A stretch of DNA of 64,000 bases. It comes from Bacilli bacterium. GTDB lineage: Bacteria > Bacillota_I > Bacilli_A > RF39 > UBA660. Positions 45,501-53,599 of the stretch are shown in pieces (positions within the stretch are counted from its first letter, which is position 1; the number at the start of each line of letters is the position of its first letter). The translations under genes were made by a program, and so were the position numbers. The stretch lies in assembly GCA_900772415.1 (NCBI GenBank), contig CAAHEC010000019.1, positions 1-64,000 of the forward strand, given 5' to 3'. The notes beneath the pieces were generated by a model. That model was given only the letters and a program-made list of their open reading frames with translations. It had not been told where the DNA came from and did not search any database.

Positions 45501-46966
45501 ATATTACTGACGCATCAGATTTAAGTGAAAGAACTACAGTAAGAAGTATTATATATCAAAATAATGAAGCAATTTCTTATAATCAATATGCTTCTAACGT
45601 GGCAATTTCTAAAGATACAAACTTTTATGTAGGGGCTAAATTATATAATAATGATAATAAAGTGCATAATAATATATCATTAGTAACTGTATTACCTTAT
45701 AATGACGTTGGCAATGAAAAATCGGCATTTACCGGAACTTATACAATATCTGATTTACCAAAGGATGCTTTATGTACGCTTAATTTGCCTGCTTTAGTAA
45801 GTAAAGAAGAAAATCTAAAAAATCAAACTGAAATTGAATGGAAAAATTGTGATGATTATAAAAAGGATGATTATTTAGGTGTTACTGCAATTAAGATTGA
45901 TAATATAAATTTAGATAAAGGACAATCTTATGATCAAAAAATAACGATAAATCCAAAGGGAAATAAAACCGATGATTCATATCAAATCAAATCTTATTTA
46001 ATATATGATTCAACTATTAAATCTATACCAGCTTTAACAGTTTCTGTAATAAGCAAAAAAATAACAGGTACTGTTTGGGAAGACTTTGATTCAGATGGAG
46101 TTATGGGAACTGATGAAAAAAAGGTTTCTGGTGTTACATTGAAATTATATTCATCAGATAGCAATGAGCTAGTTAAAACTGCAACAACAAATGAAAAAGG
46201 AAATTATAGCTTAACGGATTTAAAGCCTGGAACTTATTACGTCGTAGCAGAATATAATACCGCTAAATATGGTGTGTCTCCATACCAAGTTAAGCTTGAT
46301 AAATCTATTACATCTCAGTTTAAATCGGTATCAAAAACAAACGAAGATAAAAAAACTGATACTTCTGAAGATAAAACAGAAGAAACAGAAACAAAAGAAG
46401 AAGAAAAATCTCAAGATGTTATAGTAAGAACTGAAGATATAGAAATAACAGAAAATACAAGACAAGTTGGTAATATAAACTTAGGACTTGCCTTAAGAAA
46501 GGAATATTCAGTTAAACTTACTAAATATATAACAAAGGCTATAACAACAAATCGTTTGGGAGTTTCTGTAACAAGAGATTATGGAAATGCTACTTTGGCT
46601 AAATTGGATGTAAAAGATATAAATAATTTAAGTATAAAGGTTATTTATACATTAGAATTAGAAAATACTGGATATTATCCTGGTTACATATACAAGGTAA
46701 AGGATTATATTCCTGATGGCATGTCATTTAATGATAAGTATGAAGAAAATAAGGGCTGGATCAAGAATGACAACGGTTACTTAGAAAATAATACTTTATC
46801 CGATCAATTAATTAATAGTGGTGAAAAAAAGTATTTAACAATTGCATTTGATATAACAAAGAAAGAAGCGGGCTCATTCATCAATTATGCATCAGTTGAT
46901 GATGAGGATTTACAAATATTGGTAGTCGCAGGCCAAAACGAGGAAGGTGAACAAAATGAGCAGTAA
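42527..46966 (+). CDS. Giant secreted multi-domain surface protein
   Basis: A 1479-residue protein with an N-terminal hydrophobic segment (about 32-52), either an uncleaved anchor or a long signal ending near VYAS. Two Ig-like repeats resemble the DUF5011 type (LIGDKEINLEVDDTYKEYG near 331; LKGETYKEPG near 436). A SdrD B-like module with TVWEDFDSDGVMGTDEKK begins near 1180, and a DUF11-like module closes the protein. No LPxTG signal or C-terminal helix is present. Paired cysteines recur in several segments (for example CRTNFKNC). ATG 42527 is chosen behind TTGGAGGT; the frame opens at 42512. It overlaps the thioester adhesin gene, so the pair is probably coexpressed. Adhesion or a surface stalk is inferred. 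Confidence 0.8.
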   Translation: MNDAKYNMTQKLKDFFLIQKIRIANFIKEHKYISAFIGIFLFSCIVALIVYASDNDEYKGKVEVSAASVTSKSSSSTSEIKEIPSFSTLVYDIDYNLSIKDLKNDKTVIRNVVVEATMVDDIDAEWLINDEEANYELSDDKKKMTVTIYGSQVGENLSKQLYLRVGNIKNGTLINTTFKIKEETASDYKKELSSSVKAVSEQAALTARVVPGTAYKSEKIENGRLAPFGILVGLEKSKYPNGLSGLYFDPNFSLVLESTQTVRGKTSQIELEEDEKFYGTYDSSTKLLPGMLNYKLDYFNKSVYDSGSVKSLKKSESGVMGELKQSKSPLAYLIGDKEINLEVDDTYKEYGISTTKNISDICRTNFKNCKRTITDKTGKEVDVSKVTEKEGNYKVSYEYSSGSDKVTLYRTINVTKKETKEMQGSVYSLNDKKIIILLKGETYKEPGLIKDGQILTSYESLITKNGESTSSISTKEPGEYKITYTVTGTNKKDVENDKIIFERTIKVVDSLPSIESQILTANTIYTPSNGKYSDPSLNIDSKDFICNSSSNCSVKYYDIITNEEVSKINTNKAGTYKAVYKVTDKNGFILETTNDIHFITKYDFDIINIKSNGKSYLYDNNFIALGSYFVNARSVRDSSINDDIAVDLKAYVKQDNNLVLVSKETSVNKNYSKGTKTNSLEFETNEKTLAYGEDTVLKSLFSYSTDGDSNIKELTVKVPISTGISTAVNSTAPFSMIEYSSNSKNPYYISGLSEKQEVTVKYYACLMEETKTTCKNEAKEFDSYEDENIQKEGLTLAYLTYTIKEVKPGQNIDFRIRLKTNVGNHGGTITLTSTANYKEIESDGTTKDVQISSEPSAKINITAFKARTKVLVGSSEQDVIINGAEKNNSTFSIYPTVSLPSEVVNTNLASINELKSILITVTLPSGLNYVYNENYMLPKVSNNGKTLTYELRGQKVNEWIDPILFDVSYDIDIPSGEKKDVSVVIQATSSTDITDASDLSERTTVRSIIYQNNEAISYNQYASNVAISKDTNFYVGAKLYNNDNKVHNNISLVTVLPYNDVGNEKSAFTGTYTISDLPKDALCTLNLPALVSKEENLKNQTEIEWKNCDDYKKDDYLGVTAIKIDNINLDKGQSYDQKITINPKGNKTDDSYQIKSYLIYDSTIKSIPALTVSVISKKITGTVWEDFDSDGVMGTDEKKVSGVTLKLYSSDSNELVKTATTNEKGNYSLTDLKPGTYYVVAEYNTAKYGVSPYQVKLDKSITSQFKSVSKTNEDKKTDTSEDKTEETETKEEEKSQDVIVRTEDIEITENTRQVGNINLGLALRKEYSVKLTKYITKAITTNRLGVSVTRDYGNATLAKLDVKDINNLSIKVIYTLELENTGYYPGYIYKVKDYIPDGMSFNDKYEENKGWIKNDNGYLENNTLSDQLINSGEKKYLTIAFDITKKEAGSFINYASVDDEDLQILVVAGQNEEGEQNEQ

Positions 46967-49094
46967 AATTCTAAGAAAAATAATGTTTTTTCTATTTATA
47001 TTGATTTCCTCTTTTGGATTTAGCGACTCATTAAAGGCTTTTCAAACTGGAGCGGTTTATCCTCATCCTAATGGGTATGCAAATGTTAAGTTTACTTTAA
47101 ACGGTGTAAATAAGGAAGAAAATTTTGCAACGGGAATTTATAAAGTAGATGGAAAACATGCTTATTGTGTAGAACCTGGAGTTAGGTTACCAACTGCTGG
47201 CTATTCCGGGAATTTAAGTTTCCCATTAAATGAATTTAATATGCAAGGTACAATAGATTCTGATAAAAAAAAGACCATGTTATCACAAATTTTAACTTTT
47301 GCTATCAACGTTGGTAATGTAAAAAGTAAATCATATTATGAGGGTGCCGGTGCAACTGAAGCAAAAAAAATATTTGCTGCCCAAGGCTTAATTTGGGAAG
47401 TTGTAAAAGGAGAAAGAACTGGTTTCACGTTAGATTATCCAGATTTACATTATGGATATGGATGTTCTTTTTATGATATTATGCAAAATGTAAGAGGTTG
47501 TAAGCCTGGTAACTTAGATACTTATGTAACCTCATCAGAATATTTTAGAATACTAAATGCTATTAGAGGATCATTTGATTCACTAAATCCAGGAAGTGGA
47601 AATAATAGATTTAGTCCAACTGAGTCTAATGCTAATGTCGTTTCTCTTGCTTGGAATGGTAGCAAATACAGTTTAACAATAAACGATAGTAATTTTAAAT
47701 ATTGGACGGTAGTCGAAACTTCTGGTTTAGAAGTTACTAAAACAGACGATTCAATTACGATTTCATCTGATAAGCCAATAAGTAAGGATGAAGCAAAAAA
47801 AGTAGCTATAAAAATTTATAATAAAGATGATTTAGATAGAAGATTAGATGGTACAACTGTCTACTATGATAAAAATTATCAAGATTTGGTAGTAATCGGT
47901 GGAACAACGGCATATAGTTATGTAAAAGTATATACTCCAAATTATCAGCTAAAAGTTATAAAAAAGGCTAAATTAGATGGTAAGGTATTAAGTGGTGCAA
48001 AGTTTAACGTTTGTACCAATAATTCTTGCACGAATGTTTTAGGAACCATAACAACTGATAAGAATGGTATTGCAACATATGATAAAATTCCATACCCTGG
48101 AACTTATTATGTAAAGGAAATTTCTGCTCCGGCTGGATATGAGCTTGATACTACACCAAAGGCCGTTACCGTAACTCATTCAAATGTTACTGGAACGGTA
48201 AGTTATGGAACGATTTCTTTAATAAATGTCAACAAAGAGTTTAACTTATCTAAAAAAACAGTGGACGAAAATAATAAAGAAATTGAATTAAATGATGGCT
48301 GTGGAACAGATACATATACGGGACCTGAATTTGAAATAAAAGAAAATGGTAATAGTTTATACTTTAAGAAGATTAAAGATGGTGTATATAAAACTGTAAC
48401 AAAGGATGAAGAAGGTGCAACGACAAAATTACGTACTTGTAAAGGTAAGTTTAAAGTATATACTTTAAAAAGTTGTAAGTATACTATAGCGGAAACGAAA
48501 GCTCCAGAGGGACTTACATTACCATCATCTCCAGTTAAAAACATAGATGTGTGCACAACTGACAAAAACATATCATTTACAAATGGTTTCGCTGGGTTAG
48601 AATTTCAAAAGAAAAATGAAGATGGTGAGTTTGTATCTGGTGGAAAGTTTTCACTTCAAATGAAAATAAATAATGTTTACAAAGATGTATTATTAAGACA
48701 GGTTGAAGAGGGTTCTTACGAATACGATTCAAAATTAACCGAAAATGATAAGGATGCAACATATGTAATGCTTACGAAGGACGGAATTGCTCGTATTTCA
48801 AAATTACCTCCAGGCGAATATAGAGTAGTTGAAAAAGAAGCACCAGAGGGTTATGAACTTATAGAAGACAAGGACTCAAAGGCTTTAGTAACAATTAAAG
48901 ATAGTGATAAAGAAGGATATTATTTAGTTGAGATGATAGATCAAAAAACAAATAAATATGGAAGTTCATCATCTGCAGAATTGGTTGTAACTATAATTAC
49001 TGGTAGAAAAATACTTAATTATGCATTTATTATTTCTTCATTGATTATATTATTAGTTGTAGCTATAATAGTTAGAAAAAAAGTTAAAAAATAG
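46956..49094 (+). CDS. Thioester/SpaA-domain surface adhesin
   Basis: A 712-residue exported protein. A signal peptide covers about 1-29. A thioester (TQXA-type) domain has Cys71 in HAYCVEPG and Gln143 in AAQGLIWEV, which in Gram-positive adhesins form a Cys-Gln bond that can attack host amines. Three SpaA-like repeats follow (about 330-420, 425-545, 545-665), each with an E-x-AP-x-G-type motif (KEISAPAGYEL, AETKAPEGLTL, EKEAPEGYEL) expected to form Lys-Asn isopeptide bonds. A C-terminal membrane helix and KKVKK end it, but no LPxTG is seen. ATG 46956 is chosen behind GGAAGGTG and overlaps the upstream gene by 11 bases. Role in attachment is inferred. Confidence 0.88.
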   Translation: MSSKILRKIMFFLFILISSFGFSDSLKAFQTGAVYPHPNGYANVKFTLNGVNKEENFATGIYKVDGKHAYCVEPGVRLPTAGYSGNLSFPLNEFNMQGTIDSDKKKTMLSQILTFAINVGNVKSKSYYEGAGATEAKKIFAAQGLIWEVVKGERTGFTLDYPDLHYGYGCSFYDIMQNVRGCKPGNLDTYVTSSEYFRILNAIRGSFDSLNPGSGNNRFSPTESNANVVSLAWNGSKYSLTINDSNFKYWTVVETSGLEVTKTDDSITISSDKPISKDEAKKVAIKIYNKDDLDRRLDGTTVYYDKNYQDLVVIGGTTAYSYVKVYTPNYQLKVIKKAKLDGKVLSGAKFNVCTNNSCTNVLGTITTDKNGIATYDKIPYPGTYYVKEISAPAGYELDTTPKAVTVTHSNVTGTVSYGTISLINVNKEFNLSKKTVDENNKEIELNDGCGTDTYTGPEFEIKENGNSLYFKKIKDGVYKTVTKDEEGATTKLRTCKGKFKVYTLKSCKYTIAETKAPEGLTLPSSPVKNIDVCTTDKNISFTNGFAGLEFQKKNEDGEFVSGGKFSLQMKINNVYKDVLLRQVEEGSYEYDSKLTENDKDATYVMLTKDGIARISKLPPGEYRVVEKEAPEGYELIEDKDSKALVTIKDSDKEGYYLVEMIDQKTNKYGSSSSAELVVTIITGRKILNYAFIISSLIILLVVAIIVRKKVKK

Positions 49095-49117
49095 CAAAAT
49101 TTTTGCTATTTTTTTAA
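49085..49117 (+). terminator. Terminator after surface-protein operon
   Basis: AAATAGCAAAA and TTTTGCTATTT flank a short loop at the stop codon, with a long T run. Confidence 0.8.
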
Positions 49118-49165
49118 TTATTATGTTAAACTAGACTTAGTAATATCAATTAAAGGAGTGATCAT

Positions 49166-49423
49166 ATGAAAATAACGAGTGTTTCTATTCAAAAGGAAAC
49201 AAATGAAAATTCAAGGATGATTGGTTATGCCGAGATCGTTTTTGACAATTGTTTAAAGGTAAATGGCATAAGAATAATAAGAGGAAACACAAGGATTTTT
49301 GCGGCAATGCCAAACAAAAAATTATCTGATGGAAAATATAAAGATTATGTTCATCCTATAAATTCAGAACTAAGAAAACAAATAGATGATGCAATAGAAA
49401 AGGCCTATGATGAAGAAAGATAA
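49166..49423 (+). CDS. spoVG: SpoVG regulatory protein
   Basis: An 85-residue nucleic-acid-binding regulator conserved in Gram-positives, involved in sporulation, capsule and cell-wall gene control. Family features include MKITSVSIQK, AEIVFDNCLKVNGIRII and the PIN-like FAAMPNKKLSDGKYKDYVHP. Start is ATG 49166 behind AAAGGAGTG. It stands as its own transcript between terminators. Confidence 0.96.
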   Translation: MKITSVSIQKETNENSRMIGYAEIVFDNCLKVNGIRIIRGNTRIFAAMPNKKLSDGKYKDYVHPINSELRKQIDDAIEKAYDEER

Positions 49424-49450
49424 TTACTGTCATATTTATCTTTCTTTTTT
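49415..49450 (+). terminator. Terminator after spoVG
   Basis: GAAAGATA and TATCTTTC form an eight-base stem with a 14-base loop, followed by six T. Confidence 0.7.
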
Positions 49451-49473
49451 ATATAATTAATCAGGAGGAAAAA

Positions 49474-49764
49474 ATGGAGATAAAAGAAGAACAAGTTGAA
49501 TTAATGAATCATAATATTACTGTTAACGAAAGGCAAAATATAATGATTAGTGGTATAACTAAGATAGATAGTTTCGATAGTGAAGAATTTATCTTACAAA
49601 CAGCTGCAGGACCATTAGGGATAAAGGGAAGAAAATTGGAAATAGTAAAGCTAGATACATATGAAGGTACTATTACAATAAAAGGAATAGTGGATGGCTT
49701 TTCATATTTGGACGACATAAAATCAAAGAAGGAAAACTCCATGTTAAATAAATTATTTAAATGA
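49474..49764 (+). CDS. yabP: Sporulation protein YabP
   Basis: A 96-residue YabP/YqfC-family protein needed for spore coat and cortex assembly in Bacillus. The middle SEEFILQTAAGPLGIKGRKLEI is diagnostic. ATG 49474 follows AGGAGG. It overlaps yabQ by four bases (ATGA). Confidence 0.92.
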   Translation: MEIKEEQVELMNHNITVNERQNIMISGITKIDSFDSEEFILQTAAGPLGIKGRKLEIVKLDTYEGTITIKGIVDGFSYLDDIKSKKENSMLNKLFK

Positions 49765-50036
49765 TGGTTTTAGAAAGTCAATTTAAAGTTATTTTTTTTT
49801 CTTTTATTTATGGCATGTTTTTTTTAGTAACTTATCAAATTCTCATGAATATAATTTTTAAGAAGCGATTGATTAAAATTTTGTCAATTTTTGTATTTTG
49901 TATTTTTCATGTATTGTTTTTTAATTTTTTACTGTACAAAATTAATTATGGCATGTTAAGTAGTTATATTATAATCTTCTTAATATTGGGAATGTTTTTT
50001 TGTCATTTGCTTTACTTTAAAGACAATAAATCCTAG
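49761..50036 (+). CDS. yabQ: Sporulation protein YabQ
   Basis: A 91-residue membrane protein with three hydrophobic segments. Position directly after yabP and size fit YabQ, an outer forespore membrane protein involved in cortex formation. Sequence similarity is modest because the protein is mainly hydrophobic. Two adjacent ATG codons are possible starts. Confidence 0.8.
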   Translation: MMVLESQFKVIFFSFIYGMFFLVTYQILMNIIFKKRLIKILSIFVFCIFHVLFFNFLLYKINYGMLSSYIIIFLILGMFFCHLLYFKDNKS

Positions 50037-50084
50037 AAAAATATTTAAAAACGTTATATAATATAATTATAATGAGGTGATATG

Positions 50085-50375
50085 GTGGCTAACAAGTTAA
50101 CTGCAAAAGAAAGACGTAGAATGGTTTTGACTTCTATTTTATGTTTTTTTATAATAAGTTTATCTATTATTTCATCCGTTAGTAATTTATTTAAAATAAA
50201 ACAAAAGACAAATGAAAAAGCTAAGTTAAAAGCTCAGGTAGAAAAATTAAAAGAGGAAGAAAAAATACTTTCAGATGATGTTGAGAAACTTAAAAATCCA
50301 GAATATGCAGCAAGATATGCAAGAGAAAAATATTTATACTCTAAAACGGGAGAAAAAATATTAAAAATAGATTAA
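50085..50375 (+). CDS. divIC: Septum formation initiator DivIC/FtsB
   Basis: A 96-residue bitopic division protein. A basic start (NKLTAKERRR) is followed by one membrane helix (about 15-35), a coiled coil (KLKAQVEKLKEEEKILSDDVEKLKNP) and the DivIC ending YAARYAREKYLYSKTGEKIL. GTG 50085 has a better distance to GAGGTG than ATG 50082. It works with FtsL and DivIB at the septum. Confidence 0.9.
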   Translation: MANKLTAKERRRMVLTSILCFFIISLSIISSVSNLFKIKQKTNEKAKLKAQVEKLKEEEKILSDDVEKLKNPEYAARYAREKYLYSKTGEKILKID

Positions 50376-50398
50376 CAAGGTACACCTTGTTTTTTTGC
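50374..50398 (+). terminator. Terminator after divIC
   Basis: AACAAGGT and ACCTTGTT form an eight-base stem with a two-base loop overlapping the stop, followed by seven T. Confidence 0.8.
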
Positions 50399-50433
50399 TT
50401 TTTATGTGATTTAATACTTATGGATGTGAAAAA

Positions 50434-50808
50434 ATGAATGTAAATGAAATAAACGCTGGGATTTTAGCTTATTTAGGAGATTCTGTATATGAAGTTAAAA
50501 TAAGAGAATATTTATTAAAAAGTAAAATAGGAAAAGCAAATGTATTAAATAAGGAAGCTAATAAATATGTGAGTGCAATTAATCAATCTAAAATATTAGA
50601 TTCATTGTTAGAGAAAAATATTTTTGATGAAAATGAATTATATACAATAAATAGAGGTAGAAATTATAAAACACATTCTAAACCAAAAAATTCTAATATT
50701 ATAGACTATAAAAAAGCAACCGCGTTAGAGGCTCTGTTTGGGATGTTGTATTTAAAAAAAGATTATGAGAGAATAAATGAAATAATGAAAGAAATTTTAG
50801 GTGATTAA
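50434..50808 (+). CDS. mrnC: Mini-ribonuclease III
   Basis: A 124-residue RNase III catalytic domain without the double-strand RNA binding domain. In Bacillus it matures 23S rRNA. The signature ILAYLGDSVYEVKIREYL contains the catalytic Asp, and ATALEALFGMLYL holds the Glu. It overlaps the reading frame of rlmB, as in the Bacillus mrnC-rlmB pair. Confidence 0.95.
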   Translation: MNVNEINAGILAYLGDSVYEVKIREYLLKSKIGKANVLNKEANKYVSAINQSKILDSLLEKNIFDENELYTINRGRNYKTHSKPKNSNIIDYKKATALEALFGMLYLKKDYERINEIMKEILGD

Positions 50809-50809
50809 T

Positions 50810-51520
50810 ATGTATGTATATGGAAAAAACGTTGCTAAGGAGTTGATAAGTAACAAAAGAAAGATAACTAGAGCTTACTTATCTAAAAATATGATTGGTA
50901 GTGAAATTGAAAATGAATTAAAAAACTTTAATACCAAAATAACTTATTTAGAAAAGTATGAAATGGATAAATTGGAAAGCGGTAATCATCAAGGCGTTAT
51001 ATTACAAATTCCAGATTTTAAATATTTATCAATAAATGATATGATTGATAATATGCCTGAAAATCCATTTATAGTTATTTTAGATCACTTAGAAGATCCT
51101 CATAATTTTGGCGCTATTATAAGAACTTGTGAGGCTTCTGGCGTAGATTATATACTAATCCCTAAAAATAGGAGTGTAAGAGTAAATTCAACGGTTATGA
51201 AAACAAGCGTTGGTGCACTAGATAATGTTAAAATAGTTGAAGTAACTAATATAAATAATACTATAAAATTATTAAAAAAGCTTGGAATATGGATAGTCGG
51301 AACGGATATGGAAAATAGCGTTCCATATAATAAAATAGATTATACTGTTCCTATTGCCTTAATAATAGGAAGTGAGGGTTTTGGTATAAGTAATTTGGTT
51401 AGTAAAAATTGTGATTTTATAGCATCAATTCCTATGTATGGAAAAATAAATAGTTTAAATGCATCTGTTGCAGCTGGTATAATGATATATGAAGTTGTAA
51501 GACAACGATTGGGGGAATAA
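50810..51520 (+). CDS. rlmB: 23S rRNA (guanosine-2'-O-)-methyltransferase RlmB
   Basis: A 236-residue SpoU-family enzyme that forms Gm2251 in 23S rRNA. It has an N-terminal substrate-binding domain (VYGKNVAKELI) and a SPOUT knot: LDHLEDPHNFGAIIRTCEASG, IIGSEGFGI, and IPMYGKINSLNASVAAGI. ATG 50810 is chosen behind TTAGGTGAT; a GTG at 50801 is part of that ribosome site. Confidence 0.95.
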   Translation: MYVYGKNVAKELISNKRKITRAYLSKNMIGSEIENELKNFNTKITYLEKYEMDKLESGNHQGVILQIPDFKYLSINDMIDNMPENPFIVILDHLEDPHNFGAIIRTCEASGVDYILIPKNRSVRVNSTVMKTSVGALDNVKIVEVTNINNTIKLLKKLGIWIVGTDMENSVPYNKIDYTVPIALIIGSEGFGISNLVSKNCDFIASIPMYGKINSLNASVAAGIMIYEVVRQRLGE

Positions 51521-51521
51521 A

Positions 51522-52133
51522 ATGATAAAACAATATGAAGATGATTATGAATTACTTTATATGGTTTGTGAAGATAATGAAGATGCAGTAAGTACTATAT
51601 TTAAAAAATATGAGCCCGTTATTGATTACTATGCTAGAAAGTATGTAAAACTAGTAGATGGTAAGGGACTTGATTATAATGATTTGTATCAAGAAGGATT
51701 AATAGGATTAGATTCTGCAATAAAAACCTATAAAGATCAAAAAAACATAAAATTTTCTACGTTTGCGTTTGTTTGTATAAAAAGAAAAATAATGTCTGCC
51801 ATAAGAAAAGCTAATAGAAAAAAACATAGTATTTTAAATGAGTCATATTCTATAGATTATAAGTTAGATGATAATAATTCCTTTGATAATTTAATATCTA
51901 ATAATGAACGCTCTATAGAGGATCTTTTAGTTGGTAAGGAGCAGGCAGTGTTTTTTAATAAAAAAATAGAGGAATGTTTAACAAAATTTGAAAAACAGGT
52001 TTATGAACTTAAAGTTTATGGTTTTAGCAGTGAAGAAATTTCTAAAACATTGAATAAAACAATGAAATCTATAGAGAGTGTTTTATTTAGAATAAGAGTA
52101 AAATTAAGAAAAATATTAAAAGAAATAAATTGA
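51522..52133 (+). CDS. sigH: RNA polymerase sigma-H factor
   Basis: A 203-residue sigma-70 family protein. Region 2 DLYQEGLIGLDSAIKTYKDQKNIKFSTFAF and region 4 FEKQVYELKVYGFSSEEISKTLNK are present. Bacillus SigH directs early sporulation and competence genes, consistent with comK, spoVG and the sporulation genes here. It begins two bases after the rlmB stop. Confidence 0.93.
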   Translation: MIKQYEDDYELLYMVCEDNEDAVSTIFKKYEPVIDYYARKYVKLVDGKGLDYNDLYQEGLIGLDSAIKTYKDQKNIKFSTFAFVCIKRKIMSAIRKANRKKHSILNESYSIDYKLDDNNSFDNLISNNERSIEDLLVGKEQAVFFNKKIEECLTKFEKQVYELKVYGFSSEEISKTLNKTMKSIESVLFRIRVKLRKILKEIN

Positions 52134-52167
52134 CTAATTTTATTTAATGTGGTACTATTTAGTTAGT

Positions 52168-52195
52168 AAACACATCTTTTAGTGTTTTTTATTTT
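52168..52195 (+). terminator. Terminator between sigH and secE
   Basis: AAACAC and GTGTTT pair around an eight-base loop and are followed by a T run. The rpmG (L33) gene usually found here in Bacillus is absent. Confidence 0.65.
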
Positions 52196-52215
52196 GAATT
52201 AACAGGAGATAAAAA

Positions 52216-52434
52216 ATGGCAAAGGCTAAGAAAAAAAGAAATTTATTTAAGTTTTTAAAAGATTTTTTTGCTGATGTTGCAAAAGAATCTAAAAAAATAA
52301 TGTGGACTTCTAAGAAGAATTTAATTAAATATTCAATTGCAACAATTGTTTTTATGGTATTTATTTGTGTATTTTTCATAGGTACGGATATGATTATTGC
52401 CTTATTTTCATACTTAAAGGAGGTATTTAGCTAA
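52216..52434 (+). CDS. secE: Preprotein translocase subunit SecE
   Basis: A 72-residue membrane protein with one transmembrane helix near the C-terminus (about 43-63) and the SecE motif FFADVAKESKKIMWTSKK. It clamps SecY in the translocon. ATG 52216 follows AGGAGA. It overlaps the nusG ribosome site. Confidence 0.95.
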   Translation: MAKAKKKRNLFKFLKDFFADVAKESKKIMWTSKKNLIKYSIATIVFMVFICVFFIGTDMIIALFSYLKEVFS

Positions 52435-52435
52435 T

Positions 52436-52975
52436 ATGGAAGAAGAGAAAAAATGGTATGTGGTTAATACATATTCTGGTCATGAGGCTAAAGTAAAAGA
52501 AAAATTAGACATGAGAATTAACTCTATGGATATGCAAGAAAACATATTTAGAGTAATTGTTCCAGAAAGAAAAGAAGTAGAAATAAAAGATGGTAAGAAA
52601 AAGGAAAAAATAAAAAAATTATTTCCAGGTTATGTATTAGTTGAAATGATAATGTCAGATGAATCATGGTATATTGTTCGTAATACACCTGGTGTAACTG
52701 GATTTTTAGGATCATCAGGAAAGGGTGCTAAACCAGTTCCATTATATGATGAGGAAGTTGAAAGAATATTTAAAGAAATCGGTTATAAGGGAGACACTAT
52801 CGTTACTAATTATGAAGTTGGAGATAATGTTAAAATAACAGATGGACCATTTAAAATGCTTGCTGGTAAAATAACTAGCATTGATTTAGATGCAGGGAAA
52901 GCAAATGTTTCAATTGATTTATTTGGTCAAGAAACAAATGTTGAACTTGAACTTACTCAGTTTACAAAGGAATAA
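52436..52975 (+). CDS. nusG: Transcription termination/antitermination factor NusG
   Basis: A 179-residue protein. The N-terminal NGN domain (KWYVVNTYSGHEAKVKEKL; LFPGYVLVEM) contacts RNA polymerase. The C-terminal KOW domain has GDNVKITDGPFKMLAGKI. It follows secE by one base. Confidence 0.97.
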   Translation: MEEEKKWYVVNTYSGHEAKVKEKLDMRINSMDMQENIFRVIVPERKEVEIKDGKKKEKIKKLFPGYVLVEMIMSDESWYIVRNTPGVTGFLGSSGKGAKPVPLYDEEVERIFKEIGYKGDTIVTNYEVGDNVKITDGPFKMLAGKITSIDLDAGKANVSIDLFGQETNVELELTQFTKE

Positions 52976-53139
52976 AAGTAAAAAAACTTGCTTTTATCAT
53001 ATATGCTGTGATAAAATTATATACGCAGCTATATATTTTATATAGATGATGAAAGAAAAAAAGATTAGTGGAAGGCGCGGATTAAAAAATAAAGCTATTT
53101 GACCACTCGCGAAAAAATATAATATAGGAGGTGTTTTTC
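52976..53139 (+). promoter_or_regulatory. rplK promoter and leader
   Basis: A candidate promoter TTGCTT (52988-52993) and TAAAAT (53012-53017), 18 bases apart, is followed by a structured leader. AGTGG at 53067 can pair with CCACT at 53103. The GC-richer block near 53071-53080 stands out from the AT-rich background and may be a ribosomal-protein binding site. GTG 53140 follows AGGAGGTG. Confidence 0.45.
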
Positions 53140-53565
53140 GTGGCAAAGGAATTAGTAAGAAAATTAAAATTACAATTACCAGCAGGTAAAGCTACACCTG
53201 CTCCACCAGTAGGTACTGCACTTGGACCATTAGGTGTTAATTCTGGTGAATTTTGTGTTAAATATAATGACGCAACAAAAGATAGAATGGGAGATATTGT
53301 TCCAGTTGAAATATCAGTTTATGATGATAGAAGTTTTGAACTTAGATTCTTAACTCCGCCAACTGCATTCTTAATTAAGAAAGTTGCAAAAATCAAAAAA
53401 GGTTCTACAAATGGATCTAAAGAAATTGTTGGTTCTATAACTAAGGATCAAATAAGAGAAATTGCTGAAATTAAATTACCTGATTTAAATGCATATACTG
53501 TAGAAGAAGCTATAAAGATAGTTTCCGGTACTGCTAAAAATATGGGTATTGAAATTAAAGATTAA
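53140..53565 (+). CDS. rplK: 50S ribosomal protein L11
   Basis: A 141-residue protein of the GTPase-associated centre. The start AKELVRKLKLQLPAGKATPAPPVG and the RNA-binding C-terminal half (IREIAEIKLPDLNAYTVEEA) are typical. GTG 53140 is chosen, giving normal length; the frame opens at 53131. Confidence 0.98.
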   Translation: MAKELVRKLKLQLPAGKATPAPPVGTALGPLGVNSGEFCVKYNDATKDRMGDIVPVEISVYDDRSFELRFLTPPTAFLIKKVAKIKKGSTNGSKEIVGSITKDQIREIAEIKLPDLNAYTVEEAIKIVSGTAKNMGIEIKD

Positions 53566-53599
53566 TAAAATAATAAAAATAGTCATATAGATTTATCTA

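Noticed and set aside
48203..48571. 122-residue minus-strand open frame
   Set aside because: It is a shadow of the SpaA-domain adhesin gene, which has clear domains on the plus strand.
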